A stretch of DNA of 64,000 nucleotides from Paludibacteraceae bacterium (GTDB lineage: Bacteria; Bacteroidota; Bacteroidia; Bacteroidales; Paludibacteraceae): the NCBI GenBank assembly GCA_017551675.1, contig JAFZLC010000023.1, positions 59,738-123,737 of the forward strand, given 5' to 3'. Under the pieces are notes generated by a model. The model saw only the letters and a program-made list of their open reading frames with translations. It did not search any database and was not told the DNA's origin. Made by a program: the position numbers and the translations under genes. Of the stretch, positions 46,318-55,813 are shown piece after piece. Position 1 is the first letter of the stretch. The number at the start of each line of letters is the position of its first letter.

Positions 46318-47436
46318 ATGTTATTCAGAGAGATATACGGGCAAGATTCCATCAAAAAGACATTCATAAAGGCAGTGAGCGATAACAGATTAGCGCACGC
46401 CATCTTGTTGCATGGACCTCAAGGCACCGGAAAGTTAGCTCTCGCCATTGCCTTGGCGCAATATGTGAATTGTCCGAACCGAACCGAGGAGGATGCTTGT
46501 GGCACTTGTCCCTCTTGCGTACAGTTTCGCAAGTTAGTGCATCCTGATTTGCATTTCGTCTATCCCATCACGCGTAGCTCAGACTCCGTCAAATGCGACG
46601 ATTTCCTACCGGAATGGAGAAAATGCGTCACCGAGTTCCCCTACTTCACCCTCGAGCAATGGGAGAAACTGATCAGTCAAGACAACAAGCAGAGCACCAT
46701 CTACACCAACGAGAGCAATGAGATTCTCAGGAAACTGAGTGCCAAATCCTACGAGTCGGAATACAAAGTGATGATTATCTGGCTACCCGAGAAGATGCAA
46801 GAGGATTGTGCCAACAAGCTGTTGAAAATCATCGAGGAGCCTCCAGCTAAGACTCTCTTCATGTTGGTGAGCGAGGAGCCTGAAAAGCTACTGCAAACCA
46901 TCACTTCTCGTACGCAACGTTTCTTCATTCCTCCTATGTCGGAAGAGGATATCGCCAATGCCCTGCGTACGAAATATACTCTTTCGGAAGATGAGATGGC
47001 CAACATATCGCACATTGCCAACGGCAGCCTTGTCAAAGCCATCGACATCCTAGAATCTTCGCAAGAGGAAAACGAATACTTCAACCTCTTCATCTACATC
47101 ATGAGAACCTGCTATCAGCGGAAAGCAAAAGAGATGAAAATTTGGTCGGAAGACATCGCAAAAATCGGAAGAAAACGGCAAATCAACTTCCTAGAGTATG
47201 CGCAACGCATGGTTCGTGAAAACTTCATCTCCAACCTGCATGTGCAGAAACTCAACTACATGACGCAACAGGAGAACGCCTTCTCCACCCGCTTCGCTCC
47301 TTTCATCAACGAAAGAAACATCGCTGGTTTCCTCTCCGAACTGGAAACCGCACAACGCCATATCGAGCAGAATGTTCAAGCCAAAATCGTTTTCTTCGAC
47401 CTTGCCTTGAAGATAACCATGCTCATCAAAATGTAA
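46318..47436 (+). CDS. holB: DNA polymerase III delta' subunit
   Basis: From MLFREIYGQD the product has 372 residues. It has the clamp-loader AAA+ head with P-loop HGPQGTGKLALA and a zinc module CPNRTEEDACGTCPSC. HPDLHFVYP, then KVMIIWLPEKMQEDCANKLLKIIEEPP follow, then LVSEEPEKLLQTITSRTQRFFIPP, the sensor region with SRxQ. It helps load the sliding clamp. The frame opens earlier with TTG at 46285, rejected because a promoter -7 box overlaps it. It is the first gene of a plus-strand run with ricT 37 bases downstream, a neighbour pair also seen in Firmicutes. Confidence 0.93.
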   Translation: MLFREIYGQDSIKKTFIKAVSDNRLAHAILLHGPQGTGKLALAIALAQYVNCPNRTEEDACGTCPSCVQFRKLVHPDLHFVYPITRSSDSVKCDDFLPEWRKCVTEFPYFTLEQWEKLISQDNKQSTIYTNESNEILRKLSAKSYESEYKVMIIWLPEKMQEDCANKLLKIIEEPPAKTLFMLVSEEPEKLLQTITSRTQRFFIPPMSEEDIANALRTKYTLSEDEMANISHIANGSLVKAIDILESSQEENEYFNLFIYIMRTCYQRKAKEMKIWSEDIAKIGRKRQINFLEYAQRMVRENFISNLHVQKLNYMTQQENAFSTRFAPFINERNIAGFLSELETAQRHIEQNVQAKIVFFDLALKITMLIKM

Positions 47437-47473
47437 AAACTTAGTTATCAATACAGTAAACAATATATATAAT

Positions 47474-48997
47474 ATGAATTTTAATAACAGCTGCCAGATG
47501 AATCGTAAAGGATGCAGCAAAACAACAGATCAAAAATTGGACACCTTCGATTGGTTATGCGACATACCTGAGTCAACCAGTGCCACCGACCTGGTCGAGG
47601 TGACCTTCAAAAATACACGAAAGGGATATTATCGCAACTCCAACGACCTCACCCTCGAGAAAGGTGACATCGTAGCAGTGGAAGCGACTCCCGGACATGA
47701 CATCGGTACCGTTTCCATGACCGGACAACTCGTCCTCATGCAAATGAAAAAATACCATATCGACCAGACTCGCACGGAGATCAAACGTATCTACCGCAAA
47801 GCGCGTCCGAACGATATGGAGAAATATGAAGAGTTCAAGGCGAAAGAGCACGACACCATGCTGAAAGCCAGAAAGATAGCGGAAGACTTGAAACTCAACA
47901 TGAAGATCGGTGATGTGGAATACCAAGGTGATGGCAACAAAGCTATCTTCTACTACATTGCGGATGAGCGTGTGGACTTCCGTGAACTTATCAAGGTGTT
48001 GGCCGACACCTTCCATGTACGTATCGAGATGAAACAGATCGGTGCTCGTCAGGAGGCTGGTCGCATCGGTGGTATCGGGCCTTGCGGACGTGCCTTGTGT
48101 TGCTCTGCTTGGATGACCAAGTTCAGCTCCGTGGCTACGAGTTCCGCCCGTTATCAGGAGATCTCTCTCAACCCTCAGAAGTTAGCCGGACAGTGTGCTA
48201 AACTAAAGTGCTGCCTCAACTTCGAAATCGATGCTTATGTAGAGGCTCAAAAGAGCATTCCTGATCGCAACATTCCGCTCGAATGCAAAGACGGTACCTT
48301 CTATCACTTCAAGACTGATGTGTTCGGTGGTATCATGCAATACTCCTCTGCGCCTAACATGGCTGCGAACATCGTCTCCATACCTGTGGAGCGTGTGAAA
48401 GAGATCATCGCCCTGAACAAACAAGGCATAAAGGTGGACTCCCTATTGGAGAGTTCAGAAGAGGAGCGCGTTATCGACTACGGAAACGTGGTGGGTCAAG
48501 ACAGTCTGACTCGTTTCGACAAAAAGAAGAAAAAGAAGAAAAACAAAGGTGGCAACGGAGGCGAAGCCAAAAATGCAGAAGCCAACCCAACCAATGAGAG
48601 CGAGAGCAGCAATGAAAATCCTGCCAATGCGCCTGAGGGCAACGCTTCGTCCGACAACGCTCCTCGCAACGAGGAACACAGAGACCGCCGCGACAACGAC
48701 CGCAGAAAAGATCGCAACAACCGTCGCGACCGTGACCGTCGTCCAAACAAAGAGGGTGCAGAGGCTCCACAAGACAATGCTCCATTGCAAGAGAATGGTC
48801 CGATAGCCGACAACCGTCAGGAAGAGGGCAACGAAGGCAACGGCAACAATGAAAACAGAAGAAGAGACCGTCGCAACCGCCATAGAAACGATAGAAGAAG
48901 AAACGACAATCGCAACAATGGCAACAACGGTCCATCCGACGGAGCTGAGAATAATAACAGAGACAACAACCCAGTAAAACCACAAAACAATGAATAA
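47474..48997 (+). CDS. ricT: RicT/PSP1-domain protein with disordered basic tail
   Basis: Residues 1-290 form the PSP1 domain of the RicT (YaaT) family: DLVEVTFKNTRKGYYRN, GDIVAVEATPGHDIGTV, DVEYQGDGNKAIFYYIADERVDFRELIK, GARQEAGRIGGIGPCGRALCC and KLKCCLNFE with paired cysteines. In Bacillus the Ric proteins support RNase Y-dependent mRNA processing. From about residue 345 a 160-residue tail is very rich in Lys, Asn, Arg and Glu (KKKKKKNKGGNGG, RRDRRNRHRNDRRRNDNRNN), probably disordered and RNA-binding. Its stop overlaps gldH by 8 bases. The length of 507 is well above the 270-odd residues of the Bacillus protein. Confidence 0.9.
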   Translation: MNFNNSCQMNRKGCSKTTDQKLDTFDWLCDIPESTSATDLVEVTFKNTRKGYYRNSNDLTLEKGDIVAVEATPGHDIGTVSMTGQLVLMQMKKYHIDQTRTEIKRIYRKARPNDMEKYEEFKAKEHDTMLKARKIAEDLKLNMKIGDVEYQGDGNKAIFYYIADERVDFRELIKVLADTFHVRIEMKQIGARQEAGRIGGIGPCGRALCCSAWMTKFSSVATSSARYQEISLNPQKLAGQCAKLKCCLNFEIDAYVEAQKSIPDRNIPLECKDGTFYHFKTDVFGGIMQYSSAPNMAANIVSIPVERVKEIIALNKQGIKVDSLLESSEEERVIDYGNVVGQDSLTRFDKKKKKKKNKGGNGGEAKNAEANPTNESESSNENPANAPEGNASSDNAPRNEEHRDRRDNDRRKDRNNRRDRDRRPNKEGAEAPQDNAPLQENGPIADNRQEEGNEGNGNNENRRRDRRNRHRNDRRRNDNRNNGNNGPSDGAENNNRDNNPVKPQNNE

Positions 48998-49493
48998 GGT
49001 TCGTTCCATTCTTCACAGCATCGTCTGCTGTGCAGCACTGTTTGTCTTACTGACAAGCTGTGACAACAACGTGGTATATCAAGATGCAAAGATCCTCAAT
49101 CGAGAGGGTTGGTACAAACAAGACCTTGTCACGTTCGACTACCAAGCAACAGATACAACGGGAACATACAACGTCATCATTGACATCCGCAACACGAACG
49201 AATATGAGTACCAAAACCTTTGGTTGTTCCTCCACTCCGTCTCTCCCGACGGTATAGAGTTTAGCGACACGTTGGAATGTGTGTTGGCAGACAACTATGG
49301 TCGCTGGATTGGCAAGTCATCAGGTTCGATGTATGAACTGCCCGTCATCGCCCTATCGGAGATTCGTTTCCCTAAAGCAGGAAACTATCGCTTCGACTTG
49401 GCACAAGGAATGCGTACAGACACACTGCAAGGCATTCATGAGATAGGTATTCATATTGAACAAGTAAAGATGGAGGCAGATGGGAAAGAATAA
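48990..49493 (+). CDS. gldH: GldH-like gliding motility lipoprotein
   Basis: The 167-residue protein has a lipoprotein signal ending LLTSC (cysteine about 24). The mature part carries [34 protein letters not shown] and the terminal beta segments [27 protein letters not shown], all typical of GldH. GldH is linked to gliding and type IX secretion in Bacteroidota but also occurs in non-gliding Bacteroidales. The gene overlaps ricT by 8 and trmB by 14 bases, so it is tightly embedded in the operon. The sorting domain of the giant protein fits the presence of a type IX system. Confidence 0.88.
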   Translation: MNKVRSILHSIVCCAALFVLLTSCDNNVVYQDAKILNREGWYKQDLVTFDYQATDTTGTYNVIIDIRNTNEYEYQNLWLFLHSVSPDGIEFSDTLECVLADNYGRWIGKSSGSMYELPVIALSEIRFPKAGNYRFDLAQGMRTDTLQGIHEIGIHIEQVKMEADGKE

Positions 49494-50244
49494 ACTAGCG
49501 AAATTCAGTGAGATGGAGACCTTCCCTCACGTCTTTCAATATACCTACTCCGTAAAACAAGGAGATCCTGAACCCTTTCCGATGAAGGGCAAATGGAACG
49601 AGTTCTTTGGCAATGATCATCCTATCATCCTCGAGTTAGGATGTGGTAAAGGAGAATACACCGTGGCATTGGCGGAGCTCTACCCCGAAATGAACTTCAT
49701 CGGGGTGGATATCAAGGGAGCAAGAATGTGGACAGGCGCCAAGAGTTCCTATTTGAAAGGAATGAAGAATGTAGCCTTCATCCGTACCAACATCGAGATC
49801 ATCCCCACCTTCTTCGCACCCAACGAAGTATCGGAGATCTGGCTCACCTTCCCCGACCCACAGATGAAGAAGGTGCGTAAGCGTCTCACCTCCACCCGAT
49901 TCATGGAGCTATATCAGTCGTTCGTTCGTTCGAACGGAATCATCCATCTGAAGACTGACAGCAACTTCATGTTTCAATACACCTGCGAGATGGTGAAAGT
50001 CAACCATTACCATGTGATCTTTCAGAACGATGATCTATACCACTCTGATTTTTCAGATGACAAGATCCTCTCTATCAAAACATTCTATGAGAATCAATGG
50101 ATCGAGAGAGGTCTGACCATCAAATACATAAAATTCAACCTCGAACCTCGTCAAGAGTTTATCGAGCCAGATGTAGAAATTGAATTTGACAGTTATCGCA
50201 GTTATAACAGAACCAGAAGAGGCAACACCTCCTCAAACGATTGA
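49480..50244 (+). CDS. trmB: tRNA (guanine-N7-)-methyltransferase
   Basis: The 254-residue protein has the AdoMet motif [37 protein letters not shown] (about 49-86) and the TrmB signature [19 protein letters not shown] with RFMELYQ. It methylates G46 in the tRNA variable loop. It overlaps gldH by 14 bases and is followed by the prenyl synthase after 6 bases. The C-terminus is slightly longer than usual and ends in basic residues ([11 protein letters not shown]). Confidence 0.95.
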   Translation: MGKNKLAKFSEMETFPHVFQYTYSVKQGDPEPFPMKGKWNEFFGNDHPIILELGCGKGEYTVALAELYPEMNFIGVDIKGARMWTGAKSSYLKGMKNVAFIRTNIEIIPTFFAPNEVSEIWLTFPDPQMKKVRKRLTSTRFMELYQSFVRSNGIIHLKTDSNFMFQYTCEMVKVNHYHVIFQNDDLYHSDFSDDKILSIKTFYENQWIERGLTIKYIKFNLEPRQEFIEPDVEIEFDSYRSYNRTRRGNTSSND

Positions 50245-50250
50245 CAGAAT

Positions 50251-51222
50251 ATGGAAACAAAAGAATTACAAGCTCTTTTCGAGCAAGAACTGAAAAAGTT
50301 GAATTGGAATATTGAGCCTCGCAACTTATATACTCCAATTGAATACATGTTAAGTTTGGGTGGTAAAAGGATTCGTCCCCTTACAACCCTGATGGCATGT
50401 GAGTTATTCTCTGGCGATCCTATGAGAGCTCTCAAGCCAGCCTTGGCCTTAGAGGTTTTCCATAACTTCACCTTATTACACGACGATATCATGGACCGTG
50501 CCGATATGCGTAGAAACCAACCTACCGTACATGTGAAATGGAATGACAACACAGCCATTCTATCAGGCGACGCCATGTTGATCAAATCGTATCAACTACT
50601 CGAACAAAGCAATCCAGAGGTGCTTCCGAAACTGTTGAAACTCTTCTCGAAGACAGCAGCCGAAGTATGCGACGGTCAACAATATGATATGGACTTTGAG
50701 TCCCGCAACGACGTATCCGTCAGCGAATACATTGAAATGATTCGTCTGAAAACCGCAGTTCTATTGGCAGCTGCCATGAAGATAGGTGCCATCTGTGGTG
50801 GTGCCGACGATAGAGATGCGCAATACCTTTACGAGTTTGGTATCGGCATCGGTATCGCTTTCCAATTGAAAGATGATTTGTTGGATGTTTATGGCGACAC
50901 AAAAGACTTTGGTAAGGCGATTGGCGGTGATATCTGCTGCAATAAGAAAACTTTCTTATTGATCAACGCCATCAACCAATCAGAGGGAGAGGATAAGAAA
51001 GAGTTGATGAAATGGTTGGAAAAGAAGAATTTTGACAGAGAAGAGAAGGTGACAGCCATCACCAACATCTACAACAAACTGCATCTTCGCCAATTCACAG
51101 AAAGCAAGATGCAAGAATATTACAGTCAGGCAGTTGAAGCGCTTCGTAAGATAAACAAAGCGGAGACAGACAAAGCCGGTTTCTATCAACTGGCAGAGAA
51201 ACTAATGCGTAGAATCAGCTAA
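50251..51222 (+). CDS. polyprenyl diphosphate synthase
   Basis: The 323-residue enzyme has GGKRIRP (37-43), the first aspartate motif HDDIMD (D78, D79, D82) with the following RRNQPTVH, and the second motif QLKDDLLDVYGD, then KAIGGDICCNKKTFLLI. It is a long-chain trans-prenyl transferase, probably making the side chain of menaquinone; chain length cannot be read from the sequence. It ends the tight holB-ricT-gldH-trmB run. Confidence 0.92.
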   Translation: METKELQALFEQELKKLNWNIEPRNLYTPIEYMLSLGGKRIRPLTTLMACELFSGDPMRALKPALALEVFHNFTLLHDDIMDRADMRRNQPTVHVKWNDNTAILSGDAMLIKSYQLLEQSNPEVLPKLLKLFSKTAAEVCDGQQYDMDFESRNDVSVSEYIEMIRLKTAVLLAAAMKIGAICGGADDRDAQYLYEFGIGIGIAFQLKDDLLDVYGDTKDFGKAIGGDICCNKKTFLLINAINQSEGEDKKELMKWLEKKNFDREEKVTAITNIYNKLHLRQFTESKMQEYYSQAVEALRKINKAETDKAGFYQLAEKLMRRIS

Positions 51223-51270
51223 GGTGAGCATATAATTCATCGTTTAGACAATTTAAAGAAGGAAGTTGAA

Positions 51271-51981
51271 ATGCCATACAGGAGATTACCTAATACCAAT
51301 CAAGCGAGATTACGTTCCCTTCAACAGGCGGTCAATATGGGGGATTATGTTGACCTGTACGATCTTGCCTTCTCCTACAAAAACTGGGAGGACGCTAAGA
51401 CCATGCTTGTACGTTACGAGCGCGCCCTGTTTGAAAGCAAGCAATGCAGTGACAACCAATTCAAAACAAGCAAACAACTGCAAGAGACAGCCAAAATGAC
51501 CCGCCTCTATGTCTCACACTTCATCCAAGTGCTCAACATGTGCGTGCAACGCAATGAGATCAAGGCGGAATACAAAGAACTATACGGACTCGACCCCTCT
51601 AACTTCACCGTCCCCGATATCAATACCGACGATGGACTGATTGAATGGGGACGCCGTATCATCGATGGCGAACAGAAACGTCTCGCTAAAGGAGGAACAC
51701 CAATCTACAACCCTGCCATCGCTAAGGTGAGAGTCCACTACGACATCTTCGTCGAGGGATATAACAACCAGAAGATTCTGCAAAACAACACCTCTCGCAG
51801 CATCGAGAACGTTGCCGAGATAAACAAAGAGGTGGACAAACTTATCCTCAACATCTGGGACGAGGTGGAGAAGAAATTCGAAGACCTCTCCCCTCAAGAG
51901 AAACTGAAAAGATGCAAAGAGTATGGTCTCATCTACTACTATCGAAAAGGTGAGGTCGTTCCCGACGAGGCGGACCAATAA
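51271..51981 (+). CDS. conserved hypothetical protein
   Basis: The 236-residue soluble protein is largely helical, with many Lys, Glu and aromatic residues and no signal peptide. Segments include LPNTNQARLRSLQQAVNMG, FKTSKQLQETAKMTRLYVSHFIQVLNMC, IIDGEQKRLAKGGTPIYNPAIAKVRVHYDIF and LILNIWDEVEKKFEDLSPQEKL. I do not recognise a family. AGAAGGAAG stands just before the ATG. It lies 48 bases after the prenyl synthase and may be the last gene of that operon. Confidence 0.8.
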   Translation: MPYRRLPNTNQARLRSLQQAVNMGDYVDLYDLAFSYKNWEDAKTMLVRYERALFESKQCSDNQFKTSKQLQETAKMTRLYVSHFIQVLNMCVQRNEIKAEYKELYGLDPSNFTVPDINTDDGLIEWGRRIIDGEQKRLAKGGTPIYNPAIAKVRVHYDIFVEGYNNQKILQNNTSRSIENVAEINKEVDKLILNIWDEVEKKFEDLSPQEKLKRCKEYGLIYYYRKGEVVPDEADQ

Positions 51982-52066
51982 GCGATAACGGGACTCCATC
52001 CAACGATGGCTTCCCGATTTTTAGAAAACTAATTAACGGAACATTGTTTCCATAATACGATGGCTT

Positions 52067-54730
52067 ATGAAAATCACATTGTATCTGCGATATCACTCAT
52101 CTTTCGGTGAAACGGTTTTCATCGAAGGTGACATTAAAGCGCTTCAAAGCAAAGGCAAGAAGGGTTTGCCTATGGAGTACACGCCAAGTGGATGGAAAAT
52201 CACCTTCTACACAAAGGAGGATTCCTTCAGATACCGCTTTTACATTGAACAAGAGGGAATCATCACACAAGAGGAGACGGAGATGAACCACGAGGTCGGT
52301 CCGTTCGACAACAAGCAGTACAACACCATCCTGGTCTACGATTGCTTCGACCCTACCCCTGCACCCTCTCGCATGCTTCTTTCATCTGCCTTCTCAAAAG
52401 CCATCCGCAACCATCAATCGAAAGAGAAAAAGAGTCATAACATACGTGTGCCTATCATCTTCAACACATGGAGCACCAGTGTCAACTTTAATCACACACT
52501 CTCCATCATCGGCAACTGCACCTCGCTCGGCAAATGGGCTGAGAACGATGCCGTTGAGATGAACACCGCCACCTACCCTCGGTTCCAACAGACCTTGGAT
52601 GCGGACAAACTCTTCTTCCCGTTGGAATACAAGTACGTCATCAGAGACCCGAAACAGGAGAGCATCATCTGCTGGGAAGAGGGCGAGAACCGTCTGCTAC
52701 CACCCGACTTCTCACCTGCCATCGACCTGATCATCGTCAACGACTCCTGTCCGAACTTCCGCCTACCCGAATTCAAGGGTGCGGGTACGGCAGTTCCCGT
52801 CTTTTCACTACGCACCAAAGAGAGCTTCGGCTGCGGTGAGTTCAACGACCTGAAGAAACTGGCCGACTGGGCCTTCAAAACGGGGCAACGCATCATCCAG
52901 ACACTTCCCATCAACGATACTACCGTGCATGGGGACTGGCGCGACTCCTACCCCTACAGTGCCATCTCAGTATATGCATTACACCCAATGTATATCAACA
53001 TTGAGAAGATTGGCACACTGAAAAATAAAGATCGATATAAGAAACTACAAAAGGCTTTGAACGAAGAGATCTTCGTCGACTACGAAGCCGTCAACAAATA
53101 CAAATGGAGCTTGCTTCATGAGCAATATGAGCAATATGGAGAGAGCACCTTCAAAAATGCCGATTTCATCGAATTTTTCAAAGAGAATCAGCAATGGCTG
53201 AAACCTTACGCAGTCTTCAGCTACCTACGCTATCGATTCAACACATCCGACTTCTCACAATGGAAGGAGGATGCTCACTATGATGCAAAACGGGTGGACG
53301 ATTATTGTCAGCCTACACACGCAGCATATAACGATGTGGCTATTCACTTCTTCGTGCAATACCATCTGCATAAGCAGCTGACCGAAGCGGTAGAGTATGT
53401 TCACTCCAAGGGAATAGCACTGAAAGGTGACGTGCCTATTGGCGTCAACCGACACAGTGCCGACGTGTGGGAGCACCCTGAACTCTTCGATTGCAACGGA
53501 AGTGCAGGCGCTCCACCTGACTATTTCTCCAAGACAGGTCAGATTTGGGGATTCCCTATCTACAACTGGCAAGAGATGTCGAAAGACAACTATCAATGGT
53601 GGGAGAACCGTTTCCATAAGATGGCATGTTACTTCGATGCCTATCGTATCGACCACATCTTAGGATTCTTCCGTATCTTCCGAACACCTGTCACTGCCAA
53701 GATGGGACTCTTAGGTCAGTTTGCCCCAGCCCTACCTATGTCTGTCAAGGAGATTGAAGGATTTGGCATTCCATTCAATAAACAACAGTTCTGCCAACCT
53801 ATCATCAACGAGGCAGTACTGACAGCCATCTTTGGTGAGCAGAAGGAGGAGATCAAGCAAACCTATCTGATTAAGAATGGCGACGACTCCTATCAATTGA
53901 AGAAGGAGGTCAGTTCGCATGCCAACATAGACAAGACACTTGGCAATGATCCGAAGGTGGCAGAGTTGAAGAAGGGACTTTACCACCTCTGTTGTCAGGT
54001 ACTCTTCATCGAAGATTATCAGAAGAAGGGCAAGTATCACCCTCGTATCAGCATAGAGCAAAGCTACGTCTACCCTACGCTCGAACCATCATTGCAGAAG
54101 GCAATGAAGACGATCTACGAGCATTTCTACTACCAGCGTCATAATGATTTTTGGCGCAAAGAGGCCATTGAGAAGCTGACGCCGCTAATCAACGCCACCC
54201 AGATGATGGTATGTGGCGAAGACCTTGGCATGGTACCACAATGCGTACCAGAGGTGATGAAGGAGTTGGAGATACTAAGTTTGGAGATTCAACGTATGCC
54301 GAAAGCGATGTATGTAGAGTTTGAAAACTTGAACACGATACCGAAGGAGTGTGTCTGTACCACCTCCACGCACGATATGAGTACGATGCGCCAATGGTGG
54401 GAAGAGGAACGCGAAAGCATACAGCGATACTTCAGCAATGAGTTGCACCAGTATGGTACGGCACCACAGTTCTGCGAGTCATGGATCTGTCAGCAGATCA
54501 TCGAGAACCATCTGAAATCACCAGCCTATTGGGTGATTCTGCCAATACAAGACTGGATGGCTACCGACAATCAAGTTCGCTGGAAGGAGACCTTCAACGA
54601 GCGAATCAACGACCCAAGCAACCCAGACAACTACTGGCGCTACAGAATGCACATTAAAATTGAGGAGTTGATAGATAACAACGACTTCAACGACCACCTA
54701 CGCAATATGATTCAGGCGAATGGTAGATAA
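52067..54730 (+). CDS. malQ: 4-alpha-glucanotransferase with two CBM20 modules
   Basis: The 887-residue enzyme starts with two starch-binding CBM20-like modules (about 1-105 and 125-235; FNHTLSIIGNCTSLGKWAENDAVEM is in the second). The GH77 barrel runs to the end. Catalytic residues are the nucleophile D529 in DAYRIDHILGF, acid/base E718 in GEDLGMVP and D770 in TSTHDMSTMRQWW. It transfers alpha-1,4-glucan segments in maltodextrin and glycogen metabolism. There is no signal peptide, so it acts in the cytoplasm. Two N-terminal CBM20 units are typical for the Bacteroidota and plant DPE2-like form. Confidence 0.95.
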   Translation: MKITLYLRYHSSFGETVFIEGDIKALQSKGKKGLPMEYTPSGWKITFYTKEDSFRYRFYIEQEGIITQEETEMNHEVGPFDNKQYNTILVYDCFDPTPAPSRMLLSSAFSKAIRNHQSKEKKSHNIRVPIIFNTWSTSVNFNHTLSIIGNCTSLGKWAENDAVEMNTATYPRFQQTLDADKLFFPLEYKYVIRDPKQESIICWEEGENRLLPPDFSPAIDLIIVNDSCPNFRLPEFKGAGTAVPVFSLRTKESFGCGEFNDLKKLADWAFKTGQRIIQTLPINDTTVHGDWRDSYPYSAISVYALHPMYINIEKIGTLKNKDRYKKLQKALNEEIFVDYEAVNKYKWSLLHEQYEQYGESTFKNADFIEFFKENQQWLKPYAVFSYLRYRFNTSDFSQWKEDAHYDAKRVDDYCQPTHAAYNDVAIHFFVQYHLHKQLTEAVEYVHSKGIALKGDVPIGVNRHSADVWEHPELFDCNGSAGAPPDYFSKTGQIWGFPIYNWQEMSKDNYQWWENRFHKMACYFDAYRIDHILGFFRIFRTPVTAKMGLLGQFAPALPMSVKEIEGFGIPFNKQQFCQPIINEAVLTAIFGEQKEEIKQTYLIKNGDDSYQLKKEVSSHANIDKTLGNDPKVAELKKGLYHLCCQVLFIEDYQKKGKYHPRISIEQSYVYPTLEPSLQKAMKTIYEHFYYQRHNDFWRKEAIEKLTPLINATQMMVCGEDLGMVPQCVPEVMKELEILSLEIQRMPKAMYVEFENLNTIPKECVCTTSTHDMSTMRQWWEEERESIQRYFSNELHQYGTAPQFCESWICQQIIENHLKSPAYWVILPIQDWMATDNQVRWKETFNERINDPSNPDNYWRYRMHIKIEELIDNNDFNDHLRNMIQANGR

Positions 54731-54790
54731 AAAGAAGGGGATAATTATTTGAACAGGAAAGCTCTTTTAAAACCATAGACAAAAGGAAAA

Positions 54791-54821
54791 TTGACTTTTT
54801 CACAAATAATCCCTAAATTTG
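54791..54821 (+). promoter_or_regulatory. promoter of the Panacea toxin-antitoxin pair
   Basis: TTGA (54791-54794), a 19-base spacer and TAAATTTG (54814-54821) fit the Bacteroidota pattern; the ATG follows 26 bases later. Confidence 0.55.
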
Positions 54822-54846
54822 CAACGAAACTAAAAATTTACAAATT

Positions 54847-55383
54847 ATGGAAATCGAATTCAACAAATCAAAAGCGTTAAACTCTTTGCTGTATGTGGCA
54901 AACCGCTTACAACGCAAGGATTTTCATAAAATATTTAAAATATTATATTTTTCCGACAGACAGCACTTAGCCGACTGGGGGCAACCCATTACGGGCGACA
55001 CTTATATTGCGATGGACGCAGGGCCTGTGCCTTCTCGCATATATGACATGCTAAAAATCGTAAGAGGTGACTCCTATTGTTCTGACACGGAAGGACTTGG
55101 AAAGTATTTTGTGGTAGAAGATTGGATGTATGTTCGTCCTCTACAAGATGCCGATCCAGATAAATTGTCAAAAAACGAGAAAGAATCATTGGACGAATCA
55201 ATACGTAAATATGGCTCATTGTCGTATGATGAAATCAAGGAAAAATCCCATGATATTGCATGGCGTTCAACCGCAAAAGATTTCACTATTCAATGGGACG
55301 ATATTGCACGAGAGGCAGGATTAGATTCCGATGAGGTTTCATATCTCACTGAAATGAATCATTTAAAAGTTGCTTTAAACTAA
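54847..55383 (+). CDS. Panacea (DUF4065/SocA-like) antitoxin
   Basis: The 178-residue protein carries the Panacea domain: KALNSLLYVANRLQRKDFHKIFKILYFSDRQHLADWGQPITGDTY (about 8-52, shown to mark extent), then AMDAGPVPSRIYDML and a helical C-terminus with LSYDEIKEKSHDIAW. Panacea proteins serve as antitoxins for many unrelated toxins and also occur as ClpXP adaptors (SocA). The next gene starts 4 bases after its stop and encodes a small beta-rich protein, the expected toxin position. It has its own promoter. No hypervariable linker or extra DNA-binding domain is visible. Confidence 0.85.
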   Translation: MEIEFNKSKALNSLLYVANRLQRKDFHKIFKILYFSDRQHLADWGQPITGDTYIAMDAGPVPSRIYDMLKIVRGDSYCSDTEGLGKYFVVEDWMYVRPLQDADPDKLSKNEKESLDESIRKYGSLSYDEIKEKSHDIAWRSTAKDFTIQWDDIAREAGLDSDEVSYLTEMNHLKVALN

Positions 55384-55387
55384 AAAC

Positions 55388-55813
55388 ATGGCAACCAATA
55401 ACATATTCTCATTTAATGAAAATCTACGTGAAATAGCGATATCTGCAGGCTCTGTTTTCCTAGGACCTTGTGAAGATATTGACCACGAAAAATTTATTGT
55501 AATTGCAGGTGTCGAAGGCGAAAAAGTCCTTGTTTGTACAGTATTAATCAATTCCGTAATCAACCAATACATACTCAAACGTCCTAAGATGCTTGCATGT
55601 CAAGTAGAGGTCAAGGCAGCTGATTATGACTTCTTGTCACACGATTCATACATCAATTGTGCGCAACCGATCAAAGCAAAATTCGAGCATTTTAAAAGTG
55701 ACAATTTCAAATATTGCGGATTACTCACCGACAGTGATTTCGAACAAGTAAAGCAATGCATCATCAATAGTGGTGCATTAACTGCCGACGAGATAAAAAT
55801 GTTCTTCAGTTAA
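55388..55813 (+). CDS. putative toxin partner of the Panacea antitoxin
   Basis: The 141-residue protein opens with a beta-rich region: GSVFLGPCEDIDHEKFIVIAG, EKVLVCTVLINSVINQYI, then DYDFLSHDSYINCAQPIKA. A helical end (DSDFEQVKQCIINSGALTADEIKMFF) follows. The pattern of a G-x-V/I-F start, a mid IN-S segment and a D-S-Y-I-x-C segment recalls MazF/PemK-like barrels, but I cannot see MazF catalytic residues with certainty. Toxin identity therefore rests mainly on its place in a two-gene unit. Its stop abuts the stop of the convergent M23 peptidase gene. Confidence 0.6.
   Translation: MATNNIFSFNENLREIAISAGSVFLGPCEDIDHEKFIVIAGVEGEKVLVCTVLINSVINQYILKRPKMLACQVEVKAADYDFLSHDSYINCAQPIKAKFEHFKSDNFKYCGLLTDSDFEQVKQCIINSGALTADEIKMFFS

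Noticed and set aside
48455..49016. Long hydrophobic or cysteine-rich minus-strand frames
   Set aside because: They are antisense to the low-complexity Lys/Asn/Arg codons of the ricT tail, which keeps several frames open.
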